Below, piece by piece: positions 55,122-64,000 of a stretch of DNA of 64,000 nucleotides; position 1 is the first letter of the stretch; each line of letters opens with the position of its first letter. The translations under genes were made by a program, and so were the position numbers. This DNA comes from Teichococcus wenyumeiae (lineage in GTDB: Bacteria > Pseudomonadota > Alphaproteobacteria > Acetobacterales > Acetobacteraceae): assembly GCF_003696345.1 (NCBI RefSeq), contig NZ_RFLX01000002.1, forward strand, positions 1-64,000. Direction: 5' to 3'. A model generated the notes under the pieces. It was not told the DNA's origin. It saw nothing but the letters and a program-made list of their open reading frames with translations, and made no database searches.

Positions 55122-55739
55122 ATGACGAAGCGCGCGGAAAGCAAGTACAAGATCAATCGCCGCCTCGGCGTGAACCTGTGGGGCCGTGCGAAGTCCCCCA
55201 TCAGCAAGCGCGAGTATGGCCCCGGCCAGCACGGCCAGCGCCGCAAGCAGAAGCCGACCGACTTCGGCATCCAGCTGATGGCCAAGCAGAAGCTGAAGGG
55301 CTACTACGGCAATATCGGCGAGAAGCAGTTCCGCAAGTACTACGAAGAGGCCGTGCGCCGTAAGGGCGACACCTCCGAGAACCTGATCGAGCTGCTGGAG
55401 CGTCGCCTGGATGCGGTGATCTACCGCATGAAGCTGGCGATGACGCCCTTCGCCGCCCGCCAGTTCGTGAACCATGGCCACATCACGGTCAATGGCAAGC
55501 GCGTCAACATCCCCTCCTACCTGGTCCGCGACAACGACGTGATCGAGGTGAAGGAGAAGTCGAAGCAGCTGGTGGCCGTGCTCGACGCCGCCCAGTCCGG
55601 CGAGCGCGACGTGCCGGAGTACATGGAAGTGGACCACCGCCAGATGAAGGGCCGCTACCTGCGCGCGCCGAAGCTGGCCGACGTTCCCTACCCGGTGCAG
55701 ATGGAACCGAACCTGGTGGTCGAGTTCTACTCCCGCTGA
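55122..55739 (+). CDS. rpsD: 30S ribosomal protein S4
   Basis: The product has 205 residues, the standard length; the frame is open upstream to 54912 but the conserved [20 protein letters not shown] marks the start, with AAGGAG before it. The S4 RNA-binding domain ([20 protein letters not shown], then [20 protein letters not shown]) and the C-terminal [18 protein letters not shown] are diagnostic. It is a primary 16S rRNA-binding protein. It stands alone, as is usual in alphaproteobacteria. Confidence 0.98.
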   Translation: MTKRAESKYKINRRLGVNLWGRAKSPISKREYGPGQHGQRRKQKPTDFGIQLMAKQKLKGYYGNIGEKQFRKYYEEAVRRKGDTSENLIELLERRLDAVIYRMKLAMTPFAARQFVNHGHITVNGKRVNIPSYLVRDNDVIEVKEKSKQLVAVLDAAQSGERDVPEYMEVDHRQMKGRYLRAPKLADVPYPVQMEPNLVVEFYSR

Positions 55740-55746
55740 TGATGGC

Positions 55747-55766
55747 GGAGGGGGTTCGCCCCCTCC
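55747..55766 (+). terminator. First UUCG-loop hairpin after rpsD
   Basis: GGAGGGGG and CCCCCTCC pair around a TTCG loop, eight bases after the rpsD stop. It has no T-run. It may protect the 3' end of the message or assist the next hairpin. Confidence 0.6.
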
Positions 55767-55783
55767 CCTCCACGGGTGGCATC

Positions 55784-55805
55784 AAAAGGCGCTTCGGCGC
55801 CTTTT
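55784..55805. terminator. Bidirectional UUCG-loop terminator between rpsD and aat
   Basis: AAAAGGCGC and GCGCCTTTT pair around TTCG, with a C-G closing pair, an extra-stable tetraloop. A and T tracts within the stem serve both strands. It lies eight bases from the aat stop. Confidence 0.88.
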
Positions 55806-55812
55806 CGTGTTT

Positions 55813-56496
55813 TCAGGGCCCTGTCTTTGGCAGTGGGGCGCGCAGGGCGCGGAACTCCTCCTCCAGCCCTTCCGGCGCCGGCAGCCAGCGCGCCGGCTGT
55901 TCCAGCGCCTTGGCCAGCCGCTGGCGGTAGAGGGCGCGCGGGATTTCCACCGCGCCGAACTGGCTGAGATGCCCGGTGATGAACTGGGTATCGAGCAGCG
56001 TGAAGCCACCCAGCCGCAGCCGCGCCACCAGATGCACCAGCGCGACCTTGGAAGCATCCCGCGCCCGGCTGAACATGCTTTCCCCGAAGAAGGCGCCGCC
56101 CAGCGCCACGCCGTAAAGGCCGCCCACCATGCGGCCTTCCTGCCAGACCTCGACCGAATGGCCGACACCCATGGCATGCAGCGCGTTGAAGAGCTGCTCG
56201 ATCTCCGGGTTGATCCAACTGTCCTCCCGCCCCGGCGCCGGGGCGGCGCAGAGCGCGATGGTCTGGGCGAAATCGGCATCCGCCGTGACGGTGAAGGCGC
56301 CGGAGAGCAGCGTGCGGGCCAGCCGGCGCGGCAGGTGGAAGCCCTGCAGCGGCAGGATGCCGCGCATCTCCGGGTCCAGCCAGTAGAGCTGGCCGGCCGT
56401 GCGGGATTCGGCCATCGGGAAGAGGCCGGCGCGATAGGCGCGCAACAAGAGGTCGGGGGTGATTTGCACCGTGTGGCGGGACACGGCGCCTAGCAT
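55813..56496 (-). CDS. aat: Leucyl/phenylalanyl-tRNA-protein transferase
   Basis: The product has 227 residues. [40 protein letters not shown], then [40 protein letters not shown], and [20 protein letters not shown], then [19 protein letters not shown], are diagnostic. It adds Leu or Phe from tRNA to proteins with N-terminal Lys or Arg, marking them for ClpAP through ClpS. It stands after the acvB-mprF pair but with a 40-base gap. Confidence 0.96.
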   Translation of the reverse strand: MLGAVSRHTVQITPDLLLRAYRAGLFPMAESRTAGQLYWLDPEMRGILPLQGFHLPRRLARTLLSGAFTVTADADFAQTIALCAAPAPGREDSWINPEIEQLFNALHAMGVGHSVEVWQEGRMVGGLYGVALGGAFFGESMFSRARDASKVALVHLVARLRLGGFTLLDTQFITGHLSQFGAVEIPRALYRQRLAKALEQPARWLPAPEGLEEEFRALRAPLPKTGP

Positions 56497-56535
56497 GGAC
56501 CGGGAGGCCCACCCCGCGCCAGGGCCACGGGCCGC

Positions 56536-57243
56536 TTAAGCGGGCGGCGGCGGCAGGCGGGCATAGATGCGGTCCGCCAGGGCGCGGTAGTCGCCGTCGA
56601 AATGGTGCCCGCCCTTGATGCCGATGACCTCGGCGGGCGGGGAAGCGAAGGCGGTGCAGCCGGTATTGGCCGCCTCTTCGGTGCCATAGACGCATTGCAC
56701 CAGTTCGGGCGGCAGGCCGGGCACGTCCGGCAAGGTTGGCACGGCGGTGGGGCGCCCCATGCCCAGGAAATCGCCCACGCGGATCTCGAAGGCCGCTTCC
56801 TTGGCGAAGCCCAGAAGGGAAATCAGCGCCACGCGGTCCCGCGTCTCCTGCTTCAGCCGGGGCCAGGTGCCGGGCAGGATATCGGCGCCAAAGGAATAGC
56901 CGATGATGGCTACCTTCGGGATGTTCCACTTCCGCGCGTAGAGCGCGATCACCCGGTCCAGCTCCGCCGCCACGGCTTCGGGCGTGCGGCGGGTCCAGAA
57001 CCAGTTGAGGCAATCGAAGCCCACCACCGACATGCCGCGGTTGCGGAAGTTCCGCCCCAGCGTGCGGTCGATATCCCGCCAGCCGCCATCGCCGGAGAGG
57101 ATCAGGCCGAAGACATCCGGGCGTGGCGTCTTCTTGGTGGCAGGCAGTTCCACCAGCCACTGGGAGGTATCGCGCTGCGCCAGGGCCGGCCGCGCCAGCA
57201 GCCCGGCGCCCAGGCCGGCAAGCAGAAGACGGCGCTCGATCAT
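56536..57243 (-). CDS. acvB: AcvB/VirJ-family hydrolase, partner of MprF
   Basis: The product has 235 residues with an N-terminal signal (MIERRLLLAGLGAGLLARPA, cleavage near LAQ). GLILSGDGGWRDIDRTLG, the nucleophile Ser117 in IIGYSFGADILPG, and the late His in IKGGHHFDGDY give an alpha/beta-hydrolase triad. It is a single VirJ domain, shorter than the two-part AcvB. In Agrobacterium, as I recall, AcvB in the periplasm cleaves lysyl-phosphatidylglycerol. It starts two bases after the mprF stop, so the two are one unit. Confidence 0.88.
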   Translation of the reverse strand: MIERRLLLAGLGAGLLARPALAQRDTSQWLVELPATKKTPRPDVFGLILSGDGGWRDIDRTLGRNFRNRGMSVVGFDCLNWFWTRRTPEAVAAELDRVIALYARKWNIPKVAIIGYSFGADILPGTWPRLKQETRDRVALISLLGFAKEAAFEIRVGDFLGMGRPTAVPTLPDVPGLPPELVQCVYGTEEAANTGCTAFASPPAEVIGIKGGHHFDGDYRALADRIYARLPPPPA

Positions 57244-57245
57244 GC

Positions 57246-59897
57246 TCACTTCCCGATCACTCCACGCAGGCCGCCGGATTGCAGGGCGGCCACATCCGCC
57301 AGCACCACCCAGGGGTCCAGCCCCCCGGCGGTGCAGAGGTAGCGGGGCTCCCACACCGGGTCGAACTTCTCCTTGAAGGCGCGCAGGCCGCGGAAGTTGT
57401 AGAACCGCTCACCCCGGTGGAAGACCAGCCCGCCCAGCCGGTACCAAATCGGCGCCAGCCGGTGCGCGGCCAGGCCGGAGAGCGGCGCCATGCCGAGGTC
57501 GAAGAAGGCATAGCCCTGCTCCTTCGCCATCATCAGCAGCCGGGTGAACAGGAAATCCATGGTGCCCGGCGGCATGTCCGGGCGGTGGCGCATCAGGTCC
57601 ACCGACATGTCGCTGCGCGCATGCGGCGTATCCAGCAGCGTCGCGAAGGCGATGACCTGCCGGTCCGCCCCACGCACCACCGCCACCGGCTGGCTGGCGA
57701 CGTAATTCGGCTCGAAGGCGCCCAGGGAGAAGGCCTTCTCTCGCGCCTTGTGCTGTTCCAGCCAGAGGCGGGAGACTTCCGCGAGTTCCGGCAGCACGGG
57801 CGGCACCTCCTCCGGCCGCAGCACCTCGAAGGTGATGCCCTCGCGCTCGGCGCGGTTGACGGCGGTGCGCAGGGCCTGCCGGGCCTTGCCCTTCAGCTCG
57901 AAGGCCGCGAGGCGGACGCGGGCGGCCTCCCCCAGCTTCAGCGGCTGCAAGCCGGCATCGATATAGAGCGGCAGCGTATCCGGCCGCACCTGATAGAAGG
58001 CGGCGCGGCCGCCCTGGGCATCGGCCAGTTCCACGAAGCGCCAGACCAGTTCCACCCGCTGCGTCGCCGGCCCCACGGGGTCGTAGAGCGCGATCCAGGA
58101 CCGGCCCCGGCGGCCATACATGATGAAGGCATCGCCCTCCGGCGACATCAGCAGCGCCTTGTCGCCCATGCGGACCAGATTGGCATCCGCCCGGTCCTGC
58201 GCCTCCACGATCGCCACGGCGCGGGCCAGTTGCTCGGGCGTGGGGCGGGCCACGCGGGTCTGGGCCGGGCGCAGCAGCGCCCAGAGGCCGGCGGCGCCGG
58301 CGATCAGCACCATCGCCAGGGTGGCGCGCATGGCGCGGGGCGCATTCTCGTCCAGCTCGAAGCGCCACCAGAGCTGGCGGGAATATTCCACGTCCCGGTG
58401 CGCGAAGAAGAGCAGCCAGGTGGCGGCCGCCACCACGCAGGCCACGGCCAGCCACCAGCCGGGGCTCAGGCTGGGGGTCAGCATCCGCGCGCGGCGGTCG
58501 AAGCGCCGGCGGGAGGTCAGCAGCGCCACCGCCAGCAGGGCCAGCAGCGAAAGCTCCAGAAAGCCACTGCCGCGCAGGGTGGAGAGCACCAGCCCGCCCG
58601 CCGCCAGCACCAGGGCCAGCCACCAGGCGCCGTCCAGCCGGTGCGCCAGCCCATTAGCCACGAAGAGCAGCAGCAACCCGCCCACCGAGGAAAGCAGGTG
58701 CGAGACCTCGAACAAGGGCTGCGGCACCGGCAGGTTGAAGCCGGGCTCGAAGACATCCACCGGCGGCGCGATGCCGCCCAGCACCAGCGCGGCGCCGGCG
58801 CCGAAGGCCAGCACGGCCAGGAAGCGCGGCATCAGCCGTGTGGAGGCCCGCAGCGCCCGCGCGCCGCCCTTCAGGGCCGGCACCCGGTGGCGCAGCTCGA
58901 AGCCGCTCAGCAGCACGATGGCGACGATCAGCGGCAGCACGAAATACACGGCGCGGTAGAGCAGCAGCGCCGCCGCCACCTGGTCCAGCGGCACCTCGCT
59001 GCCACGGAAGGCAATCAGCACCACGGCATCGAAGACGCCGATGCCGCCCGGCAGGTGGCTGGCCGCGCCGATGGCGATGGCCACCACGTAGAGCGCGATG
59101 AAGGAGGGCAGGTCCACCGCCCCTTCCGGCAGCAGCAGCCAGAGCACCACCGCCGCGAAGCCGAGGTCGATGACCGAGATGACGCCCTGGGCCAGCACCA
59201 GCTTCGGGCTGGGCACGCGGAAGGTGACGGGGCCGAGCCGCAGCGCCGTGCGGCGCAGCCGCCCCACCACCGCGATGCCCGCCATGGCCAGCAGGCAAAG
59301 CGCCGCCAGCCCGCGCAGCAGCGGCGCCGGCAGGTTGAACCATTCCTGCATCTGCCCGGCCTTCAGCAGCACGCCCAGGGCGGCCACGAAGAAGATGCCG
59401 GTGGAGAAGCTGGCGGTGACGAAGACCAGGATGCGGGCGATCTGGCTGGGCTTCACTCCGGCGGCGGCATAGATGCGCCAGCGCACCGCGCCGCCCGTGA
59501 AGGCGCCCACCCCCATGCTGTTGCTGAGCGCGAAGCCGCAGAAGGCCGCCAGCGCCGCGATGCGCGGCGGCACCGGCGGCTGCGGCCCGACATGCCGCAC
59601 CGCCGAAAGGTCGTAGCCGATCATGGCCGTGTAGCTGATGGCCGCCGCCAGCACCGCCAGCAGCAGCACCGCGTTGCTCTTGGCCGCCAGGGCGCTGGCC
59701 ACGGCGGCATAGTCCAGCTCGTCCGACAGGCGGTCGAGCGCGAAGAAGGCCAGGCCCGCCATGATCAGCCCGGCCGCCAGCAGCAGCCAGGGCTTCAGCA
59801 CCGCCAGCCGCAACCCGGCCGCCGCCGGAGGCGTGTCGGCTTCCGTTGCGTCGCCGCGCAGGTCGTCGCGCGGCTCTGTGGTGGTGGCTCCGTTCAT
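57246..59897 (-). CDS. mprF: Aminoacyl-phosphatidylglycerol synthase/flippase (MprF/LpiA)
   Basis: The product has 883 residues, full length for MprF. The N-terminal two thirds hold about 12-14 helices (the flippase, including LPGGIGVFDAVVLIAFRGSE and IALYVVAIAIGAASHLPGGI). The C-terminal soluble part (about 590-875) is the synthase domain (GDEAFIMYGRRGRSWIALYD, MDFLFTRLLMMAKEQGYAFF, then FDLGMAPLSGL, YNFRGLRAFKEKFDPVWEPR). It moves lysine (or alanine) from tRNA to phosphatidylglycerol, making the membrane less negative. GGGAG lies five bases before the ATG. Confidence 0.94.
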   Translation of the reverse strand: MNGATTTEPRDDLRGDATEADTPPAAAGLRLAVLKPWLLLAAGLIMAGLAFFALDRLSDELDYAAVASALAAKSNAVLLLAVLAAAISYTAMIGYDLSAVRHVGPQPPVPPRIAALAAFCGFALSNSMGVGAFTGGAVRWRIYAAAGVKPSQIARILVFVTASFSTGIFFVAALGVLLKAGQMQEWFNLPAPLLRGLAALCLLAMAGIAVVGRLRRTALRLGPVTFRVPSPKLVLAQGVISVIDLGFAAVVLWLLLPEGAVDLPSFIALYVVAIAIGAASHLPGGIGVFDAVVLIAFRGSEVPLDQVAAALLLYRAVYFVLPLIVAIVLLSGFELRHRVPALKGGARALRASTRLMPRFLAVLAFGAGAALVLGGIAPPVDVFEPGFNLPVPQPLFEVSHLLSSVGGLLLLFVANGLAHRLDGAWWLALVLAAGGLVLSTLRGSGFLELSLLALLAVALLTSRRRFDRRARMLTPSLSPGWWLAVACVVAAATWLLFFAHRDVEYSRQLWWRFELDENAPRAMRATLAMVLIAGAAGLWALLRPAQTRVARPTPEQLARAVAIVEAQDRADANLVRMGDKALLMSPEGDAFIMYGRRGRSWIALYDPVGPATQRVELVWRFVELADAQGGRAAFYQVRPDTLPLYIDAGLQPLKLGEAARVRLAAFELKGKARQALRTAVNRAEREGITFEVLRPEEVPPVLPELAEVSRLWLEQHKAREKAFSLGAFEPNYVASQPVAVVRGADRQVIAFATLLDTPHARSDMSVDLMRHRPDMPPGTMDFLFTRLLMMAKEQGYAFFDLGMAPLSGLAAHRLAPIWYRLGGLVFHRGERFYNFRGLRAFKEKFDPVWEPRYLCTAGGLDPWVVLADVAALQSGGLRGVIGK

Positions 59898-59950
59898 CAG
59901 GGCTCCCGTTTAGCCATGCGACTGCGCGATGACGGCATAGGTCGCCTCCC

Positions 59951-59970
59951 GCACAACAATGACGTTGTGC
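59951..59970. promoter_or_regulatory. 20-base palindrome upstream of mprF
   Basis: GCACAAC and GTTGTGC form perfect 7-base arms around AATGAC. It lies about 55 bases upstream of the mprF start, a good position for an operator. LpiA expression responds to low pH in rhizobia, so an acid or envelope-stress regulator could bind here. Confidence 0.55.
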
Positions 59971-60017
59971 AGGGGATGCCGGTTTCCGATGGCGAAAGCG
60001 TGAAGTTGATGGCGCGA

Positions 60018-60044
60018 GGCGGGAACCCGTCACGGGTTCCCGCC
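60018..60044 (-). terminator. Strong hairpin after accC
   Basis: GGCGGGAACCCG and CGGGTTCCCGCC form a perfect 12-bp stem with a 3-base loop, four bases after the accC stop at 60049. No T-run follows. It separates accBC from mprF, which is on the same strand. Confidence 0.75.
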
Positions 60045-60048
60045 CGGC

Positions 60049-61392
60049 TCAGTCCTTCAGGCCGACGAAGCGTTCCAGCCAGTGGATGGTGTAGTCGCCA
60101 CTCTGGAACTGCGGGTCGTTCATGATGCGCTGGTGCAGCGGCAGCGTGGTCTTGATGCCGTCCACCACCATTTCCTCCAGCGCCCGGCGCATGCGGGCGA
60201 TGGCCTCGGCGCGGGTGGTGCCATGCACGATCAGCTTGGCGACCAGGCTGTCGTAGTTGGATGGCACGGAATAGCCGGAATAGAGCGCGCTATCGACCCG
60301 CACGCCCAGGCCGCCCGGGGCATGGAAAGTGGTCACCCGGCCCGGGGAAGGCACGAAGGTGTCCGGGTCCTCGGCGGTGATGCGGCATTCGATGGCATGG
60401 CCGCTGAAGCGCACGGCCTCCTGGCCATAGCCCAGGGGTTCGCCCGCCGCGATGCGGATCTGTTCCTTCACCAGGTCGACGCCCGAGACCATCTCGGTCA
60501 CCGGATGCTCCACCTGCAGGCGGGTGTTCATCTCGATGAAGGAGAACTGGCCGTCCTGCCACAGGAATTCCAGCGTGCCGGCATTGCGGTAGCCGAGCTT
60601 GGAAAGGCCCTGCGTCACCTGCGCGCCGATCTCCTCGCGCTCACCCGGCGTCAGGGCGGGGGAACCCGCTTCCTCGACCAGCTTCTGGTGGCGGCGCTGG
60701 AGCGAGCAGTCGCGCTCCCCGAAATGCACCACGTTGCCGTACATGTCGGCCAGCACCTGCAGCTCGATATGCCGCGGGCGGTCGAGGTACTTCTCCAGGT
60801 AGACGGCGTCGTTGCCGAAGGCGGCCTTGGCCTCGGTGCGGGCGACGCGCCAGGCCTCCTCCAGCTCATCGGCGCTCAGCGCCACCTTCATGCCGCGCCC
60901 GCCGCCGCCGGCGGCGGCCTTGATCAGCACGGGGTACTTCACCCGCTCCGCGACCTCGCGCGCCTCTTCCAGGCTGCCCAGCGCGCCGTCGCTGCCGGGG
61001 ACCAGCGGCACGCCGAGGGAGCGCATCGCGTCCTTGGCGGCGATCTTGTCGCCCATCATGCGGATATGCTCGGCCGTCGGGCCGATGAAGGCCAGCCCAT
61101 GCGCCTCCACCATCTCGGCGAAGTCGGCATTCTCCGAGAGGAAGCCGTAGCCGGGGTGGATGGCCTCGGCGCCCGTGATATGCGCGGCCGAGAGGATGGC
61201 CGCCATGTTCAGGTAGCTGTCGCGGGCCAGCGGCGGGCCGATGCAGACGCTTTCATCCGCCAGCCGCACATGCATGGCGGTGGCATCGGCGGTGGAATGC
61301 ACCGCCACAGTGCGGATGCCCATCTCCCGGCAGGCGCGGTTGACGCGCAACGCGATCTCGCCGCGATTGGCGATCAGCACCTTCTTGAACAT
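60049..61392 (-). CDS. accC: Biotin carboxylase subunit of acetyl-CoA carboxylase
   Basis: The product has 447 residues. [20 protein letters not shown], the ATP-grasp glycine loop [56 protein letters not shown] and the C-terminal [20 protein letters not shown], then TIHWLERFV, are diagnostic. It carboxylates biotin on AccB with bicarbonate and ATP. It lies 11 bases after accB and is the last gene of the aroQ-accB-accC unit. Confidence 0.98.
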   Translation of the reverse strand: MFKKVLIANRGEIALRVNRACREMGIRTVAVHSTADATAMHVRLADESVCIGPPLARDSYLNMAAILSAAHITGAEAIHPGYGFLSENADFAEMVEAHGLAFIGPTAEHIRMMGDKIAAKDAMRSLGVPLVPGSDGALGSLEEAREVAERVKYPVLIKAAAGGGGRGMKVALSADELEEAWRVARTEAKAAFGNDAVYLEKYLDRPRHIELQVLADMYGNVVHFGERDCSLQRRHQKLVEEAGSPALTPGEREEIGAQVTQGLSKLGYRNAGTLEFLWQDGQFSFIEMNTRLQVEHPVTEMVSGVDLVKEQIRIAAGEPLGYGQEAVRFSGHAIECRITAEDPDTFVPSPGRVTTFHAPGGLGVRVDSALYSGYSVPSNYDSLVAKLIVHGTTRAEAIARMRRALEEMVVDGIKTTLPLHQRIMNDPQFQSGDYTIHWLERFVGLKD

Positions 61393-61403
61393 GGCGATGC
61401 GCC

Positions 61404-61877
61404 TTACTCGACCACCAGCAGGGGGGCGCCGTATTCCACCGGGGCGCCGCTTTCCACCAGGATGCGGGTCACGGTGCCGGCCTTGGGGGCCTTGATCTGG
61501 TTGAAGGTCTTCATCGCCTCGATCAGCATCACCGTCTGGCCGGCGGCGACCTTGGCACCCACGGAGATGAAGGGCGTGGCGCCCGGCTCCGGCGCCAGAT
61601 AGGCGACGCCCACCATCGGCGAGGTGATGACGCCCGGGGTCGCGGCGCTGATCTCGGTGGTGGCGGCCGGAGTCGCGGCCGGGGCGGCGGCGGCGGGCGC
61701 GGCCACGGGGGCGGGCGCCGGCGCGGCGGCATATTGCACGACCGGGGCGGCGGCCATGGCGCGGGTCACGCGGAGGCGGCTCTCGCCGTCAGCCAGCTCG
61801 ATCTCGCTCAGGTCGGTTTCCCGCAGGATCTGCGCCAGGGCGCGGATGGCCTCCGGGTCAAAGGAAATGCCGCTCAC
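61404..61877 (-). CDS. accB: Biotin carboxyl carrier protein
   Basis: The product has 157 residues. An N-terminal helical part is joined by an Ala/Pro linker (about 45-75) to the biotinyl domain (about 82-157), with biotin on Lys123 in [20 protein letters not shown]. It carries the carboxyl group to the transferase for malonyl-CoA synthesis. The linker is typical for the family. Confidence 0.97.
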   Translation of the reverse strand: MSGISFDPEAIRALAQILRETDLSEIELADGESRLRVTRAMAAAPVVQYAAAPAPAPVAAPAAAAPAATPAATTEISAATPGVITSPMVGVAYLAPEPGATPFISVGAKVAAGQTVMLIEAMKTFNQIKAPKAGTVTRILVESGAPVEYGAPLLVVE

Positions 61878-61901
61878 TTCATCTACCTCGTATTCGGTGC
61901 G

Positions 61902-62357
61902 TCAGGCGTCTTCGGCCTGGGCCAGGATGCCGGCGATGCCGCGCAGCGCCAGCGCATAGCCATGGGGCCCCAGCCCGCAGATCACGCCCTGCGCGGCACG
62001 CGAGACATAGGACAGGTGCCGGAAGGATTCCCGGCGGTGGATATTGGTCAGATGCACCTCCACCACCGGCAGGTCGGATGCCAGCAGGGCATCCATCAGC
62101 GCGATGGAGGTATGGGAATAGCCGGCCGGGTTGATCACGATGCCGGAGGCGATGCTGCGCGCCTCCTGCACCCAGGAGATCAACTCCCCCTCGATGTTGG
62201 TCTGGCGGAAATCGATCGCCAGGTCGAGCGCATCGGCCGTCTCGGCGCAGAGCGCCTCGATGTCGTCGAGCGTCTCGGTGCCGTACAGCGTCGGCTCCCG
62301 GGTGCCGAGCATGTTCAGGTTGGGGCCGTTCAGCACCAGGATGAGGGGCGGGTTCAC
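61902..62357 (-). CDS. aroQ: 3-dehydroquinate dehydratase, type II
   Basis: The product has 151 residues. [20 protein letters not shown], with the catalytic Tyr region, [40 protein letters not shown] and [20 protein letters not shown] are diagnostic. It makes 3-dehydroshikimate in aromatic amino-acid synthesis. It leads accB and accC, an order common in alphaproteobacteria. The start GTG or ATG reading at 62357 is supported by the conserved N-terminus. Confidence 0.97.
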   Translation of the reverse strand: MNPPLILVLNGPNLNMLGTREPTLYGTETLDDIEALCAETADALDLAIDFRQTNIEGELISWVQEARSIASGIVINPAGYSHTSIALMDALLASDLPVVEVHLTNIHRRESFRHLSYVSRAAQGVICGLGPHGYALALRGIAGILAQAEDA

Positions 62358-62538
62358 GATTTTGCGCGTCCAGGGACTTTTCCGGTGGATTTCTCCACTT
62401 CAGCGCCGCCTAGCACGGTGCAATTCCGCACCGCAAGCGGCGCCGACGGCGGCACGGGCCCGTCCCCCCCGCCACGGCGGGTCTTTCCCCTGCGTCAGGC
62501 CAGCCCGAATGAACGGACGGCCATGCCTGCCACGCGTC

Positions 62539-62871
62539 TCAGGCAGCCATGGCGCGGCAGGTTTCGGCGCAGGCGCGGCAGGCGGCGACGCAATCCTCCA
62601 TGCCGCCGACTCGCTCGCAGTCCTTGGCGCATTCGGTGCAGATCTCGGCGCATTCGGCACAGGTATGCTTGTGGTGCGGCGTGCCCAGCAGCATGAAATG
62701 GGCCGAGGTGCGGCAGATCTCGGCACAGGCCAGCATCAGCCGGGCATGGTCCGGCTTGGTGTGCTCACCGCCCATTTCCAGGCAATGGCCGGCGAAGCCG
62801 GAGAGGCAGACGGTGTAGCAATTCAGGCAGGCATCCACACAGGCACGCATCTGGGGGGAGAGCTTGTGCAT
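62539..62871 (-). CDS. Four-helix-bundle copper-binding protein (Csp-like), cysteine-rich
   Basis: The product has 110 residues with 16 cysteines in helical CxxxC-type spacing (ACVDACLNCYTVC, LACAEIC, HTCAECAEICTECAKDC, EDCVAACRACAETC). The pattern fits the Csp copper-storage family, in which cysteines line a helical bundle and bind many Cu(I) ions. No signal peptide is visible, so a cytosolic Csp3-like role is likely. I chose the ATG at 62871; the frame is open to 63102. No copper exporter is adjacent. Confidence 0.88.
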   Translation of the reverse strand: MHKLSPQMRACVDACLNCYTVCLSGFAGHCLEMGGEHTKPDHARLMLACAEICRTSAHFMLLGTPHHKHTCAECAEICTECAKDCERVGGMEDCVAACRACAETCRAMAA

Positions 62872-63067
62872 GATCGCTCCTTCCGATTTGGGGGGATGCC
62901 GGTTTGAACAGGCCCCGCGCCGGATCGTTGCCCCTGCCCCGGGTGGAAATCGGTGCCCGCCCGGCTCTTTTGCGCCGCAGGGCAGGGTTGGCACCGGCAT
63001 GGGATGACAGCCGACGGCGCAGTCCCTACCTTCCGGCCGGTTTTCCACCGCAGCGGACGCAACGGCC

Positions 63068-63778
63068 TTGCACTCCTTCTCCGGCGCCAGACTTCTTCTC
63101 ATCCCCGTGCTGATGGCGGGGCTCGTCTCCTGCGGGTCCGATTATTCGCCCGACACCTATGCCAGCCGGGCCATGCAGCAGGCGAACAAGGTGGAGCAGG
63201 GCACGATCGTCGGCGTGCGCCCGGTGCAGATCTCGGCCGATGGCACCACCGGCGCCGCCTCCGGCGCGGCGGCGGGCGGCGTGGTGGGCACCCGCGTCGG
63301 CGGCGGCGACATCACCTCGGCCTTCGGCGGCATCGGCGGCGGGCTGCTCGGCGGGCTGATCGGCGCCGCGTCCGAGAAGGCCATCGGCAATACCAACGGC
63401 TTTGAATACATCGTCCGCAAGGGCAATGGGGAGCTGGTCTCGGTGGCGCAGAAGGACCAGGTGGCGCTGGCGCTGGGGCAGAAGGTGCTGGTGATCGCCG
63501 GCGCCCAGGCCCGCATCGTGCCGGATTACACCGTGCCGCCGGAACCGCCGGCCGAGGCCGCCGCCTCCCGTGCCCATGCCGCCGAGCCCACCCACACGCC
63601 CCCCGCCGGTGGCACCGTGCAGGGCGCCGGCCCCCTGCCCGCCCCGCAGGCCGAGTCCCTGCCGCCGCCCGCGGCCGCGGCCGCCAGCCCGGCGCCTGCC
63701 GCCGTCCCGGCCGCGCTGCCCCTGCCTTCCGCCATCAACCCGGCGCCGATGCTGGGCGCCGCCGCCCCGGCATCCTGA
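63068..63778 (+). CDS. Glycine-zipper lipoprotein
   Basis: The product has 236 residues from a TTG start. The lipobox is LVSC (LLLIPVLMAGLVSCGSD). A SlyB/Pcp-like region (about residues 45-150) has GTIVGVRPVQISADGTTGAA, a glycine zipper (GIGGGLLGGLIGAASEKAIG) and YIVRKGNGELVSVAQ. An Ala/Pro-rich disordered tail (about 155-236) follows. It is probably an outer-membrane lipoprotein that affects envelope stability. Confidence 0.78.
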   Translation: MHSFSGARLLLIPVLMAGLVSCGSDYSPDTYASRAMQQANKVEQGTIVGVRPVQISADGTTGAASGAAAGGVVGTRVGGGDITSAFGGIGGGLLGGLIGAASEKAIGNTNGFEYIVRKGNGELVSVAQKDQVALALGQKVLVIAGAQARIVPDYTVPPEPPAEAAASRAHAAEPTHTPPAGGTVQGAGPLPAPQAESLPPPAAAAASPAPAAVPAALPLPSAINPAPMLGAAAPAS

Positions 63779-63822
63779 CGCGGCGCTTGCCCTGGCGGCG
63801 GGGTTCTCCCATCTTCCGCGCC

Positions 63823-64000
63823 ATGGCGAAGATGATCGCGATCACGGTGAACGGCGAAAGCCGGGCCATTGCTGCGTCAGCCACGGTGGCGGTGCTGCTG
63901 GGCTCACTGGGCTTCGACAGCCGCAAGGTGGCGGTGGAGCGGAACCTGGAGATGGTGCCCAGCACCGCCTATGGCGCCACCAGCCTGGTGGACGGCGACA
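63823..64000 (+). CDS. thiS: Sulfur carrier protein ThiS (partial, runs off the window)
   Basis: The first 59 residues are visible from the ATG at 63823; a second ATG at 63832 is also possible. IAITVNGESRAI, VAVLLGSLGFDSRKVAVERN and LEMVPSTAYGATSLVDGD match ThiS, a small ubiquitin-like sulfur carrier for the thiazole ring of thiamine. The C-terminal GlyGly is beyond the window. A thiazole synthase gene (thiG) would be expected next. Confidence 0.85.
   Translation, partial: MAKMIAITVNGESRAIAASATVAVLLGSLGFDSRKVAVERNLEMVPSTAYGATSLVDGD

Noticed and set aside
57123-60125. 1000-codon open frame on the plus strand
   Set aside because: It is antisense to mprF and acvB. The product is a His/Gln/Arg-rich string without domains, a usual artefact of high-GC codon bias.
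1-64000. tRNA, rRNA, CRISPR, insertion sequences, prophage
   Set aside because: I looked for T-loop-like motifs, regular spaced repeats, transposase motifs and terminal inverted repeats and saw none.

Overview
The window is a high-GC stretch of a chromosome, about 70% by eye, with dense and strongly codon-biased genes. It most likely comes from an alphaproteobacterium of the Acetobacteraceae / Rhodospirillales type (Roseomonas-like). Support for this is the aroQ-accB-accC order, a UbiM-type ubiquinone hydroxylase, a linked lysyl-phosphatidylglycerol synthase (mprF/lpiA) and acvB/virJ pair, and a Che cluster like the Che3 type of Rhodospirillales. I see no rRNA, tRNA, CRISPR array, insertion sequence or phage gene. 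The assignment is an inference from gene content, not from a marker search.

Layout. 1-3.7 kb: the tail of a membrane protein, a small secreted protein, a winged-helix/FlgO-like/TPR regulator, about 630 bases without a convincing gene, and a coiled-coil protein. 3.8-10.5 kb: a tightly overlapped operon of a DeoR regulator, a HAD phosphatase, a phosphonate-type ABC importer (PhnD, PhnC and two PhnE) and a GlpD-type glycerol-3-phosphate dehydrogenase. A 44-base imperfect palindrome fills the gap after the regulator gene. 10.5-15.6 kb (minus): a peptide/nickel-type ABC importer with a double ATPase. 15.8-27.4 kb: mostly housekeeping genes (argD-argF, ubiM, hslO, a RidA-like gene, folE, apaG, a metallo-hydrolase) mixed with secreted proteins, one of them built on two 46-residue repeats, and an outer-membrane barrel.

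27.4-33.2 kb: two DMT exporters and an envelope-glycosylation block made of a GT-C membrane glycosyltransferase, a methyltransferase, an ArnC-like GT2 enzyme and a small SMR flippase. 33.4-38.1 kb: a secreted TPR protein, malate synthase G and a histidine phosphatase. 38.1-49.4 kb: an eight-gene chemosensory operon (CheW, CheR-TPR, CheW, MCP, CheA-REC, CheB, REC-REC-kinase, REC-PAS-kinase-REC). It has no CheY and no GGDEF output protein, so the signal appears to pass into histidine kinases. This is the most unusual system in the window.

49.4-64 kb: a PAT-like acetyltransferase, a GT4 glycosyltransferase, an MsbA-like exporter, an acyltransferase-3 enzyme, rpsD, aat, the mprF-acvB pair that makes and probably hydrolyses aminoacyl lipids, the accC-accB-aroQ set, a 16-cysteine copper-binding protein, a glycine-zipper lipoprotein and the start of thiS.

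Many convergent gene pairs are separated by strong GC-rich hairpins that probably end transcription from both sides. Several palindromes between genes look like operators; their regulators are not proven.
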